Below are positions 53,341 to 63,854 of a stretch of DNA of 64,000 nucleotides, piece after piece; the stretch's first letter is position 1; each line of letters starts with the position of its first letter. Made by a program: the position numbers and the translations under genes. The stretch comes from Nectonema munidae (lineage: Eukaryota; Nematomorpha; Nectonematoida; Nectonematidae). The stretch is from contig JAUIRK010000903.1 of assembly GCA_030549495.1 (NCBI GenBank), positions 1,178,001-1,242,000 on the forward strand. The letters run 5' to 3'. Below the pieces are notes generated by a model. It was not told the DNA's origin and did not search any database. It worked only from the letters and a program-made list of their open reading frames with translations.

Positions 53341-53400
53341 AAGTTGGGGCAGTAAAATTAGCTTTACCTCCTCTCCCCCATAATGGCTATGCCCCTGGTT
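53341..53400. mobile_element. Isolated hAT-type terminus
   Basis: GGAGGTAAAGC-side sequence ends ATAATGGCTATGCCCCTGG; inverted it reads CAGGGGCATAGCCATTATGG followed by GGGAGAGGAGG, the usual hAT terminus plus G tract. A matching opposite end was not found. Confidence 0.45.
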
Positions 53401-54059
53401 ATAATTTATGTATATATAAATTTAAGGTGATAGTTCACAACTCAAAAAATCATCGTTTGAGTTTTCTTATTTAGTAAGTACCCATTTAAGTTGTCATTCC
53501 AACAAATAGCTCTGTAAAAAGCTGCTGATATATTACTGATTACAATGTTTTTATTATTTATTACATACGATTATTTATTATAATAGTTTTAGATTCGAGA
53601 CTCGAAATAGACTATATTTCAGAAGAATATTTCTTAACCCTATTTTTAACGGGCTATTTTCATTGAGTCAGTCATGGGGGGCTATTTTGGCCACCCCTCT
53701 TTTTTTTGTTGAAATATTTAAAAATTTTACAACATTCTCGCATGAACTCACTAAATAATTTATTGCGAAACTGAATCTAAACTGAGACAACCTTGGTAGC
53801 CTTACTTTAATCAGATATTCATTTTGTACAATCTATGTTCGAAAAAAATATCTTTCATAAATGTATTTAGCTAGTAATTTAATAGATTTCAGAACTTTTT
53901 TATTGAAGAGAATCTTTTTGTTAATCTTGGCTTTTTTAAATAATGTTTTGTAGTATCTACATTTCCTGTTCGAATGGAAAATCTGCAGGGTTATCAGCTG
54001 TATGTACTCGATGATGTCCTTGGTGTGGTAGTAACCTTTAGGTTATCTTTGAAAAGTTG
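53401..54059. other. Gene-free stretch
   Basis: It contains the copy of the 42.3 kb dispersed repeat (53895-53957). Nothing coding was recognised. Confidence 0.4.
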
Positions 54060-54290
54060 CTCGAGTAACATTGAAAACAATGGGCATTAGGCATCATCGT
54101 TTTTAATATTAGCGATGACAACATCTGAATTAGAAAAAATTTAACAAAGTAAGTTCTTTAGTTTCACACCAATAATGATAGCCAAAAGTTCGGCTACATG
54201 AATCGGCATGCGAAAAGGTAACTTGAAGCTAATAGAGTTACTTCCATTGTTAGACATGCCGATTTGTATTGGAGTAGCATCTTTAAAGAA
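54060..54290 (-). pseudogene. RNase H domain scrap of an I-clade-like LINE
   Basis: The minus strand reads DATPIQIGMSNNGSNSISFK, then LPFRMPIHVAELLAIIIGVK (the AEL.AI block with the catalytic Glu) and, after a stop, IFSNSDVVIANI, corresponding to IFTDS...L.AI. The order and spacing fit the RNase H domain of I/Jockey-group LINEs. Catalytic Asp in the TDS block is present but shifted (NSD). Both ends are lost. Confidence 0.5.
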
Positions 54291-54544
54291 TTTTCCCACC
54301 TGTTAAGAGGAGGAACGGAAGTTTTAATACTTTTTCAAGCAATCCACTATGTTAATGGATTAACTATATTTCTATTCAGGATATCATATAATCCTAAAAG
54401 TGCTTTCTGTATTTAAAAAATTGTCGTATGCTGAGTTTTTTAGTTTACTTTAATTAAATTTTAAATGAAAAGTTAACTTTTTTTTTTACAAAAATCTTTA
54501 TTTGACATATCTTTTTTAAAAATTTTAATTAATAATTTTTTGTG

Positions 54545-54682
54545 TTGGGGCATTTTTTCCTAATTTAAATTGGGGCATTTTTTCCTACTTTTTAATTGGG
54601 GCATTTTTTCTTACTTTTTAATTGGGGGCATTTTTTCCTACTTTTTAATTGGGGGCATTTTTTCCGGGGACATTTTTTCTGC
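54545..54682 (+). repeat. Minisatellite of about 26-bp units
   Basis: Five full units plus a partial one of TTGGGGGCATTTTTTCCTAC plus TTTTTAA start near 54546, 54571, 54597, 54623 and 54650, followed by a shortened unit at 54666. The units are nearly identical. Confidence 0.9.
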
Positions 54683-54889
54683 GCACTATATTCGATATGC
54701 AAATTTAATTAAAATATTTTCGCTGGAAGTATAGTATTTAAATTCACTAATTTTGTAAAAAAAAATATAATGTAGTCTTATAAATATAGGACTTTAGGGT
54801 ATGCGCTGAATACACTCTATTTTAAAGGATATTTGGTCTCCCGTGGTATTTCCAGACGACTAATTTTGAAAATTGCAAGAAAAAAATTT

Positions 54890-54932
54890 CACCCCCCCCC
54901 CCCCAATAATTTTGAGGATGTGCGCCCCTGGT
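54890..54932. mobile_element. Isolated hAT-type terminus
   Basis: A C-run is followed by AATAATTTTGAGGATGTGCG and CCCCTG; inverted it begins CAGGGGCGCACATCC, a hAT-like end with a subterminal G tract. The partner end was not found. Confidence 0.45.
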
Positions 54933-54989
54933 GATATATATATCTATAAAGATTGCAATAAGATTATTTTTTTTCAAGAGTTTGTTTTG

Positions 54990-55765
54990 TTCTGTTTGTA
55001 AAAAAAGTTTTCATGCAACATGTGAGAAAATCAATGAAAAAGAATTAAAGTTATTTTTAAAATTAGAGTTTTCCTGCCATTTTTACAACCAGAAAGATTT
55101 AGTTTGATTATGAAGAGGCATTGAACAGATTAGCAATTGAAAAGTTTTTAAAAACAATGATGATATCATTTTAAGAGAACAAGCTTTTTTGAAACAGGAT
55201 GATTTAAGTTTAGTAGAAAAGTATGGTATACATGAAAACTAACTTCTTGTTCCTCTTTACAAGAATTCGACAACAAAGCTGAGATACTTTTGAATAATTG
55301 TCAAGAGTTGATAGGAGATTTATTACAAAGAAGATATGTACGAATAATTAAAGCATATGTGGTTAAACCGAGGTTAAAGAAAACTATTTTATCCAAAAAC
55401 TGGAAAAATAACAATTGTGAGTCAATGAACCATATACTCAAATCAGTAAGCCTAAAAATTTGATCGAACTCACAAATATTTTGTATACCAAGTTTGTTTC
55501 CAAGAAAATGCAATTGAAGAAGCGTTATACGGATCAGGTGATTATGAATTAATAAATCGGGGTTTGAAATATAAAATAAGCCACGCTAGTTGCAAAGTTT
55601 TTACAAATGAACAAAAACAAAGAAAGTATAATGAATTTATAGACGACACCAAGTTACAATATGAAAGGGTGGGTATTCACATCGTCCAACGATGCTAAAC
55701 TAACCTTAAAAAGTGTGAAAAAAGTAGCTCTAAAACCTGGTAGAAGAAAGTTTGGATCGAAGAAA
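54990..55765 (+). pseudogene. Degenerate transposase-like gene with PHD-like finger, probably MULE-related
   Basis: Plus-strand frames give FCSVCKKSFHATCEKINEKE (a PHD-type C..C...H..C cluster), QAFLKQDDLSLVEKYGIHEN, NNCQELIGDLLQRRYVRIIK, NNNCESMNHILKSV, PKNLIELTNILYTKFVSKK, NAIEEALYGSGDYELINRGL, YKISHASCKVFTNEQKQRKY, then MKGWVFTSSNDAKLTLKSVK with a basic tail. The NN.ESMNH.LK block resembles the C-terminal part of MULE-type transposases. At least five frameshifts or stops separate the pieces. I cannot name the family with certainty; an unknown host pseudogene is the alternative. Confidence 0.5.
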
Positions 55766-57754
55766 TTAGAGGTAAATTGAATTCCCATAACACTATAAAA
55801 TCATTTCTTTTTATTTTTTTAGAATTTGAATATTGGAAGAGCTACAAATTCGATGAAATCAGTGAAAGATACAATATAGATGGAAGAATATTATCGAATT
55901 TATCATTAATAAATTTTTTACATATATCCGATATACAAACATTTTACAGTTTATACGAATTTAACCATATCGTACTCTTAAATAAATTTAAAATAATAGC
56001 ATATCTATAAAAATCATTTTGAGATCTAATAACATAAAGTTATGTTGAATACGAATATGTTCACATACGAGTGAAAATAAAATAATATTCGAGATCATCC
56101 TAATTATGTCATACTATTTATATCTATATTGCAAGAATTATCTTCAATAATATTATATTTTTTTCGTATAAGTATATAAAATAAGTATATTAGTTTTATT
56201 CTATAATATCTAGTTAATTAAATATAACAAAATTAAGATAAGACTTTATTTGATAAAAAGGTAAAATCTTGACAGTCGAAACAATAATTTACAGAAATAA
56301 AAAAAGAGAATCTGATGTTAGGGATGAGATTATATTTTTATACTCAAGACCACGAAGAGAGATTTATTTTCAAAGACCTCATTCATCCATTATTTCGACT
56401 CCATTTCTTCAATTTCTAGCATATCTGAACTATATTCAAAATCTTAAAATTAAAGAAAATATACAAATATATGTAGCATAAAAATAGAAATTTAAATACT
56501 GAAAATATTAAGACACATACCCATTTTGGAATCTTTCTATCTTGACGTTTTGAAATCATGAATGCCACCCACGATATTTCAAAAAAAAAAACAATTCAAT
56601 ACAGCTTAATTCAGAAAAGGTACCGTTAAAATTGATCTCACCTATATTATAAAAAAAATAAATAATAACTTAGAAAAAAATCATTAAAAAGTCATTTTTT
56701 CTATTATATGAAAGAAGAAATTTGATAAATAAATCGATATTTATCATCATTCTTGTAATTGTTATATCTTCGAAAAAAGAAAAGGGAAGCATTTAAGGGG
56801 GGAGGGGGTAAAATAAACTTTTAGACGAGCTTTGCTACCGCACACCTGGATGGGTACGAAAAACAGAAGTTAAATGTAACAACCATTATTGAAAATATCT
56901 TTAGAATTACTGTAACGCAATTCAAAAGATTGTCATTTTTGCAGTTTGAATTTCACCGTAATAGTAAAAAAATTTATATCAATACTATAGATCTATAAAA
57001 GATAAAAATAGACAGAAAGCTAATTATTGTCAGTTACCTTCATAGTAGTATTTTTATATACTCAAATATAGTATGCTTTAAAAACACGCCAAGTTCAAAC
57101 TTTTCTACTTAAAAATTATCATTAGATAAGAAATTGCTTATATTTAAAGAGATTGTAAAAAAAATTAATGGATATTTGGAAGAAAAGTATTTATATAGAT
57201 TAACTTTGGCATTTGAAAGTACATTTTGAGCTATGCATTTAATTGTGAATATAGATAATAAATTAGTTTCTATGAAATTTAGCTTAATAAAAGGGATAAA
57301 ATTTATAAGAAAGGATATTTGGGATCGAGATTCCAAATGTTAGAAAAGTCTTAAAAAATACCGATTTTTCTACAAAAATAAAATATTAATTTTTAAATGA
57401 CTGCTTTCAAAATTGTATTTTATGAGCAGACATAACACATTTTATATTTTAAAAACATATTTATATAAGAAAATGGGTAAAAAGGCTATATCTAAAGAAA
57501 GGATTCCCAAATTCGACTTTATTATAAAACCCAAAGGAATGAGTTTAGAAAGAAGTTTTCTAAGAATTTCAAAAACATTTCTTACTTATGGGTTTGATTA
57601 ATAACACTCAATAGAAGGAAAAACAAAAAAATAGGGAAAATTCTTAGTAAATTGTTCACTTTAGAAACAGCTCATAATTAAGAATTTATACGAAAAATAA
57701 ATAATCTTAAGAATAAATAGAAATTACTGTTATAGTTGGTAATAAATAAAAAAA
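55766..57754. other. Gene-free AT-rich stretch
   Basis: A G-run (56798-56811) followed by TTAGACGAGCTTTGCTACCG and CACACCTGG resembles an isolated hAT-type end. Open frames at 55777-56010, 56269-56481 and 57109-57336 are low complexity. Confidence 0.45.
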
Positions 57755-57903
57755 GAAAATAATTATCTTACAGAATTGTAAAAGGTAAAAAGCTGTTCTA
57801 AAAAATATTAATATTTCACATGTATGAAGAAAATAATTATCTTACAGAATTGTAAAAGGTAAAAAGCTGTTCTAAAAAAATATTAATATTTCACATGTGT
57901 GAA
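57755..57903. repeat. Tandem duplication of a 74-bp unit
   Basis: GAAAATAATTATCTTACAGA starts at 57755 and again at 57829; the two units differ only by about one substitution and one added A before GATAATAAC. Confidence 0.95.
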
Positions 57904-58699
57904 GATAATAACAAAACGAAAAGATAGAAAAAAGTTTCATATAAAAATTGAAAGTTAAAAATGTCATGTGATATCAATATTAAAACTATAAGATAAAAAT
58001 AAAATATTAGAGCATAGTTTATTTAAAAAGTTAAATAGGCTTTAAAATTCTTAATTACATCTACGAAAGTAAAAAACTTGTAAAGATTGTTTAGAGAACT
58101 TACGAGTAGTAAAAATGAAATGAAAGGAATAAGATAATTACGAAAATCTCCATTTTTAAAAAACCGATAAAATGGCTGTAGATTCTGTCAGCTTATTTTA
58201 CCATAAAAATGGCTACCGAAAAAATTTCCGAATTTTGAGTGATCATAATATAAAATCTATTAGTTAGATTCTTACGTAACTTTACAAAATTATATATTTT
58301 ATAATGTTTTATTAGAATTTAAAATTTCAAGTCAATTCATTGATTATTTTAAAAGTTATTAAGATTTTTCTTGTAAGCTTTTCTGTCAGCTCATTTTGCC
58401 AGGACCGGGTTAAAAAGTGTCGCAACAAAAAAAAAGAGGTAATAATAGAACAAAAAGTGTTGAAAAAAAAACAAATAATTTTAAATTATTTATTCTAATT
58501 TAATAAAATACTTTTAAATTAAAGAAAATCTAACTAAAAAATTTGAAATGCTAAAATAATTTTTGGTATAATAAATATTTAAATTATTAATTCTATTGTT
58601 TTTTATATTTGAAGTTTAGTAAATCCAATCTGTTTAAAATTCTGAATATGATAATAAATGTAACAATAAGTTATTCTTGTTTTCATTCATAAATGTGTG
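57904..58699. other. Gene-free AT-rich stretch
   Basis: TCTGTCAGCT.ATTTT.CCA occurs twice (58187 and 58383). Nothing coding was recognised. Confidence 0.45.
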
Positions 58700-58942
58700 T
58701 ACTGCGGAGTGGCGAATAAAGAAATCGACTATAGGGGGGAGCTAATTTGAAAAATTAATTTTATTCGTTTTTTAAAGTTCAGAAGTTGTCTGTCATCATC
58801 GTCTCCGTCAACATTTCTTAACAAAAACCAATTTTTAAACCGAGATCATCATCACCACCATCGTCATCATCTTCTTCTTTTAAGGCTTCATTCCATGGGG
58901 GAGGGGGCTAGGCAGCCCCTTTGGATCCGTCAATGGTTCTGC
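58700..58942. mobile_element. Possible hAT-type MITE
   Basis: Left: TACTGCGGAGTGGCGAATAA with GGGGGGAG at 58733-58740. Right: GGGGGAGGGGGCTAGGCAGC and CCCTTTGGATCCGTCAATGG TTCTG, which inverted begins CAGAACCATTGACGGATCC. G tracts at both ends are hAT-like but the termini themselves pair poorly. Confidence 0.3.
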
Positions 58943-59852
58943 GTTTTTGATTATTTTTATTTTTAAAAAAAGGTAGTTGTAGATTCAAACGTTTCCTATG
59001 AACTTTTTTCAAATAACTATTTCTTTTTTTAGTTTTGTTTTTGTGCCATATGATATTTATATTAATTGTCTTTACATGTATATACTCACCATGTATGGGT
59101 GTTTTGTAACATGTATTTTATAATTTGTATTTCCATAATAAATTCTTAGTTATTTTTAAAGGTAAACGTATAACGTGAAGAGTTTTCAAGGCTGTATTCA
59201 ACGAAGACGTTTAACTATTGAACAGTCTCTAAACACCTTACATCACATTTCCTTAATTAAACTTAAAATTCCAAAGTTGAAATAATTACATATCAATGCA
59301 TTAGGAACATGGCAAACCTCCTGAGTCATTAAAATATGCCGAAATTACTTTGACAAGATACTATGTATTTAAATAAAACCTTTTATGCTCGAATATTTTC
59401 CACATATAATATTGAATGTTGCTGAAAATTAAAATATAGATTAAGAGTATAAAAAAATATATTGTGTTTAAATTTTATCTGATTTAAAGGAAAAATTAAA
59501 AGTTATTAGCTTGTTAAAATTTGGCTTCAGGGATATATAGGTCATTATTAGGTGCTTGTCAAACGTTAAGAGGCATTAAAGTATGCAGAGATTGCTTTGG
59601 CAAGATATTAGGAGATTGGCAAAGCTCTGGAGGAATTAAAATATGCTGAATTTCTTTGATTAATGATTGGATTGGTAGGGATGTCAAAGCACTTTCCAAA
59701 ATCAATTGATATGCTTGCAAACTGCTTGTTAAAGATTAGTTGAAGATCGTTCGAGAGCGTTGTTGAAAGCTTAAAGACGGTTTAAGCTTGGCAAGGATGA
59801 TGGAAATAAAGTGAGAGATTTCTAAAATGTAAGTAAAAGAAACTAAGTGTGC
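58943..59852. repeat. Degenerate satellite-like monomers of about 61 bp
   Basis: Related segments lie at 59300-59366, 59548-59608 and 59609-59670. They follow ATTAGG...GGCAAA.CTC..GAG, then ATTAAAATATGC.GAAATT and .CTTTG.CAAGATA. The last two are adjacent with a period of 61. The rest of the interval shows nothing coding. Confidence 0.6.
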
Positions 59853-60296
59853 TTAATGAGGATGCGTTAGTAGGATGGGTTCGATGGTTTTAATCGAAGA
59901 AGATAGTGCGTTTAATAAATTGGGGTGGAAGAGGATTTGGCTGAAGTTGGTTGGAAAGTGGCCTAGAGTTTTGATGCACGAGTTTATCATTGTATGTCGA
60001 TAGGAGATGAAAAAAGGGCATATGAATAATAGATGATAAGGTGTTTCTAAAGGGTCGTTGCAGAAACGGCAGGTTTGATTGTCGGTAAGTTTGATGCGAT
60101 ATAGATATGATTTAGAGGGGCAGTGATCTGAAAACCATCTTATTATGGATCGCGATGGGGTGAATTTGTTGATGGCCCAAGATTGGTGTATTGCTTTTAT
60201 ATCCGGTATATCTGAGAGCGTGGTGTTGGAGGACTTGGTGATATTTTGTTGCCATTGATTAAATGTGTGTAAAGTTCTTAAACTTTCTTTGAGCAT
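59853..60296 (-). mobile_element. RNase H-type LINE, ORF2 C-terminal segment (3' half of a split copy)
   Basis: The open minus frame MLKESLRTLHTFNQWQQNIT, IHQSWAINKFTPSRSIIRWF and the zinc-knuckle-like CRFCNDPLETPYHLLFICPF fits the ORF2 terminus of I/Jockey-group LINEs (C..C....E...H.L..C). It is intact over 148 codons. Its upstream continuation is found at 61752-62038 on the same strand, beyond an inserted LINE. Confidence 0.85.
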
Positions 60297-61751
60297 CAAT
60301 TTGGGTTTCTTGAAGGACGTTCAACTGAAAAAGCCGTATTGAAATTACTGCATGATATAGATTCATGCCAATCTAATTCTGGTATTGGAGTTTTTCTTGA
60401 CTTCTCTAAAGCCTTTGATAGTGTTAACCATTCCCTTCTATTATTGAAACTAAACCAAATTGGCTTTAGATCACGTTTTTACTAATGGTTAGAATCTTAT
60501 TTAACAGGAAGAAAATTCTATGTTTATCTTGACGGCTTTAGTTCGGACATTTATAACAATTATGTAGGTGTTCCTCAAGGGTCCATCCTTGGACCATTTC
60601 TATTTTTGATTTATATCAATGATTTGATCCATGCAATTCCAAAATTTTGCCATCCAACTTTATACGCTGATGACGTAACGCTTTTGTTTGATGCTTCAGT
60701 TTCTGATTGTAGTTTAATAAGTGTTAATGATTCACTTGCAAATGTTTCTCTATGGTCTGAAAATAATCTTCTTTTTCTTAATCTGAATAAATGTAAATGT
60801 ATGTTTTTTTCTAACAAACTATCTCTTTTCTACTCTAGGCTAGTCATCAATAACACATTTATTGAACGTACTGTGAGTTTTAATTTTTTAGGGATAACAA
60901 TAAATGAAAATTTGAAATGATCTGAACACATCAAAGCGGTTACTTGCAAGGTTGCTAGATTTAGTGGAATTTTCTATAAATTTCAGAATTATCTTCCTGT
61001 TCCTACTAGACTGCTTTTATTCTATTCTTACATTTTCCCTCACTTGAAATACGCCAACATAGTCTGGGGTTTTTCGAATAAAACTCTTCTGAAAAAGCTG
61101 AATCGAGTGTTGAAAAGATATAGTAAATTTGTAAATCAAAATCATAATCATCAGAAATTTTTCCTTGATTGTGATATCTTTTTTATTAATGTATTATGCC
61201 ATGTTAGTTTTCATTATTCATCATTATCCAGAATGCATATGTTCTCTCCTCTTATCTCTTTCAACTCTGAATATCATTCATATAATACAAGAATATGTAA
61301 TTATCTTCATATTAATCATTATAAACAAACATCGTGTTTCTCGAAAATTGTTTACAGAACCACCATTCTTATTAATAAATATCACGTTTTTTTGAATCTT
61401 TCTTCATACAAGTTGCTAAAGAAATCTTTATACAATACTTTTATTTTATATAATGTATAAATTACTTTCTTTTAATTTATATATATATATATTATATTTT
61501 TTATATATAAATGTGTGTGTGTGTGTATGTATTTATGTCAATATATGTATTTCGTTTATATTAATTTTATGATAATTTTCTTTCTTCTTGCAAATAAATG
61601 GAAAGCAGTTTGGTCTTCATCTCGATGAAGTTGATCTTCCTTTGAGTCCAGATTGCCTGAACATATTCTTCTACGTCTTTCGAAACAAAAATCATTAAGT
61701 GTTACAGATACTGCTTATTTTTATTAATAAAACACTATTATTATTATTATA
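60297..61751 (+). mobile_element. CR1/L2-like LINE inserted into the RNase H-type LINE
   Basis: It starts within RT at QFGFLEGRSTEKAVLKLLHD, then GIGVFLDFSKAFDSVNHSLL, GVPQGSILGPFLFLIYINDL, the catalytic LYADDVTLLFD, NLNKCKCMFFSNKLS, FNFLGITINENLK, YIFPHLKYANIVWG and LNRVLKRYSKFV. Only about three lesions interrupt 380 codons (stops near 60483 and 60920, a frame change near 61140-61200). The 3' end has a (TG)n tract at 61511-61526, AATAAAACACT and an (ATT)n tail at 61739-61751. It is a 5'-truncated, relatively young copy. Confidence 0.9.
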
Positions 61752-62038
61752 TTAAAAAACGTCGGGGTTTATGGAAGTTAGATATGATGTGTGTGTTTTG
61801 GAAAGGGCTTGTTTAGCGAGCAAGTCTACGCGTATGTTTTGTTGTATGTTGGAATGAGCAGGGCACGAGAGAATAGAAATCGTGAAAAGAGAAGGGAGAG
61901 AATGCAGTTTTGAGAATAGGATTGAGGTGTGGAAAGGAATGTTTCTGTGAAGCACGTGTAATTTTCTTAGAGTCTGTGTAGAAATGGATGTGGGTGAACT
62001 GTTTGAACAGGTGAATGTTATGAAGGTTATGTCCATAC
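61752..62038 (-). mobile_element. RNase H-type LINE, RNase H segment (5' half of a split copy)
   Basis: In one minus frame is FYTDSKKITRASQKHSF (the TDS block); in another is ILSCPAHSNIQQNIRVDLLA KQAL, equivalent to W.PGH..I.GNE.AD.LAK. One frameshift separates them. It is the upstream part of 59853-60296. It is truncated near 62038, next to the hAT remnant. Confidence 0.8.
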
Positions 62039-62044
62039 TTTATT

Positions 62045-62790
62045 CACCGTAGAAAAAAAGACTTTCAGTTGCAACATTAGTTCCTGGTAAGGACAGTGCA
62101 TATTCCACTATCTTCAGTGCATTATTGTATGGAATATGGTTTGCTTCAAAATGGTGAAATGCTTCCAACCATTTGTTCTCTATCGTGATTTTCGCTAATG
62201 CAAAAATTTAATCTTTTCATTATCAATATATTTTTTTTAATTATGATGCCTCATTAAAAAGATCATTTTCGAAATATTACTATATGGAAAATTTTGAGTA
62301 ATATAATGGAATCATTTTTGCACATCATTCCATTTAAGTTCTTGTTTCAATGTAACCCAATGAAAATGTTCAATATCATTGTAATGTCTAACCGCTCATG
62401 ACGCTGAAATTTTAAATTATTAACTTCATTTGCCACTTCGATTACAGAAATTTTGTCACCTTCAATAAATTTTATAGCATTTTGAAAAAGAACTGCTTGA
62501 TTTTTTACAAACTCTAGCCAAATTTTAGAAGAATATTTTTCAAAAAATTCTTTTAAATTCTAGAACATTTATCCTGTGATAGAAAGTAGGATTTCAAGGG
62601 ATCATAAATTTTTAAAATTCTTTCCATAGCTGGCAAAAAAGCTAACCAGCGCGTTTTACTGTATCCAAGTATTTTCTGATATTCGACTCCCGCAGTTTCA
62701 CAAAATTCATTAGGCATTTCAACGCGCACAGTGTATATATAGAAATAAGAATATATTTTTTGTACTTCAAGTAAAAAATTTATCAATCTA
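62045..62790 (-). pseudogene. hAT transposase C-terminal half
   Basis: The minus strand gives FCETAGVEYQKILGYSKTRW, LAFLPAMERILKIYDPLKSY, then FFEKYSSKIWLEFVKNQAVL, FQNAIKFIEGDKISVIEVAN, NLKFQRHERLDI, and further on NKWLEAFHHFEANHIPYNNA with KIVEYALSLPGTNVATESLF, the dimerisation block (LPGTNAA.ER.FS). Several stops or frameshifts occur (near 62565, 62350, 62055). The N-terminal part with the finger is missing; the conserved Arg of the ER.FS block is replaced (ESLF). Confidence 0.8.
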
Positions 62791-63854
62791 ATTTATAAAT
62801 TTCGATGAAACACTTAAAAAGTAATATATTTTGAAAATTAATTGTTTCACAATTTTTTTACAAACCCAAAATTTCCATTTTTTGATACTTGTCGAACAAT
62901 CATCTTTTACTTAGCTTTTATTGATGATAAAAAATATTAAAACTGTTAAAACAAAAAATTTAAAACCAAAAAATAAATCAAGTAAATAACAATTCTAAAT
63001 AGTGATAATTATTTTTTACCAAACCAAAAATTAACAAAAATAATATGAAATTCATATCCTGGCAAAGTAGTCACATGGCCACCGAAAATCGTATATTGCC
63101 GTTTTCTGGCTTGTCGTGCATTCTTTTCTAAAATCGGGACTTTTTTAAAATGCCCCGGGATGCGGGACAATTTGTTGAAAATCAGGACTGTCCCACCAAA
63201 CGCCTGGTCACTTTACATATGAGGTGCTGATATTCTTGATAAGTAAGTTTCTTTATACAGAAGAAGAAATAGAAGAAAAAATCGTGGTTTCCTATTTTCA
63301 CACAAAGGCTCGATATCATTTAGTAAATTGCTAAAAACTCAACAATTTTATAATTGTAAAAGACTAAATTACTTTATTGTAAACGAAAAGAATTTCTTTA
63401 TCTCTCAATTCAAATGTTTCCTCCACCAATTGTAAAAAAAGTATGCACAGAAATCAAGGCGTTTGAGTCAATGAAGAATTTAAATATGATAAAGGAAATC
63501 ATTTTGTTAGGTTAATACAAATTAAACGACACTGCTGGAATTGTCAAAAAGACAAAAAATTTGCAGCAGATGAGAGGTTCCTTAACTCGAAATTTTTTAC
63601 TTTTTTTTAATTGAAAACTTAAATACAAAAAACGAATATTAAGCAATTTTCAATAAATTTAATATTTAATATATTGCTGCTGCCGATTATCATCTCAAAA
63701 ATAGGAGACTTTTTTCAAGCACAACCAATTATTAATTTTTGATCTTTATAAGGTCTGAATTAAACATGATATAAAGTATTTTCATTGAAAAAAAAATTCG
63801 AATAATTACGGTCTTTGTTAGGTTAACAACCATTTTAATCAACGCTTTTCAGTA
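62791..63854. other. AT-rich stretch with a hAT-type terminal region
   Basis: 63135-63212 contains CCCCGGGATGCGGGACAATT then AGGACTGTCCCACCAAACGC and CTGGTCACT. From memory this GGGACTGTCCC..CAAA..C.GGTCAC form is typical of ends of some hAT elements. It may be the 5' end of the element whose transposase lies at 62045-62790. No coding sequence was recognised in the remainder. Confidence 0.5.
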
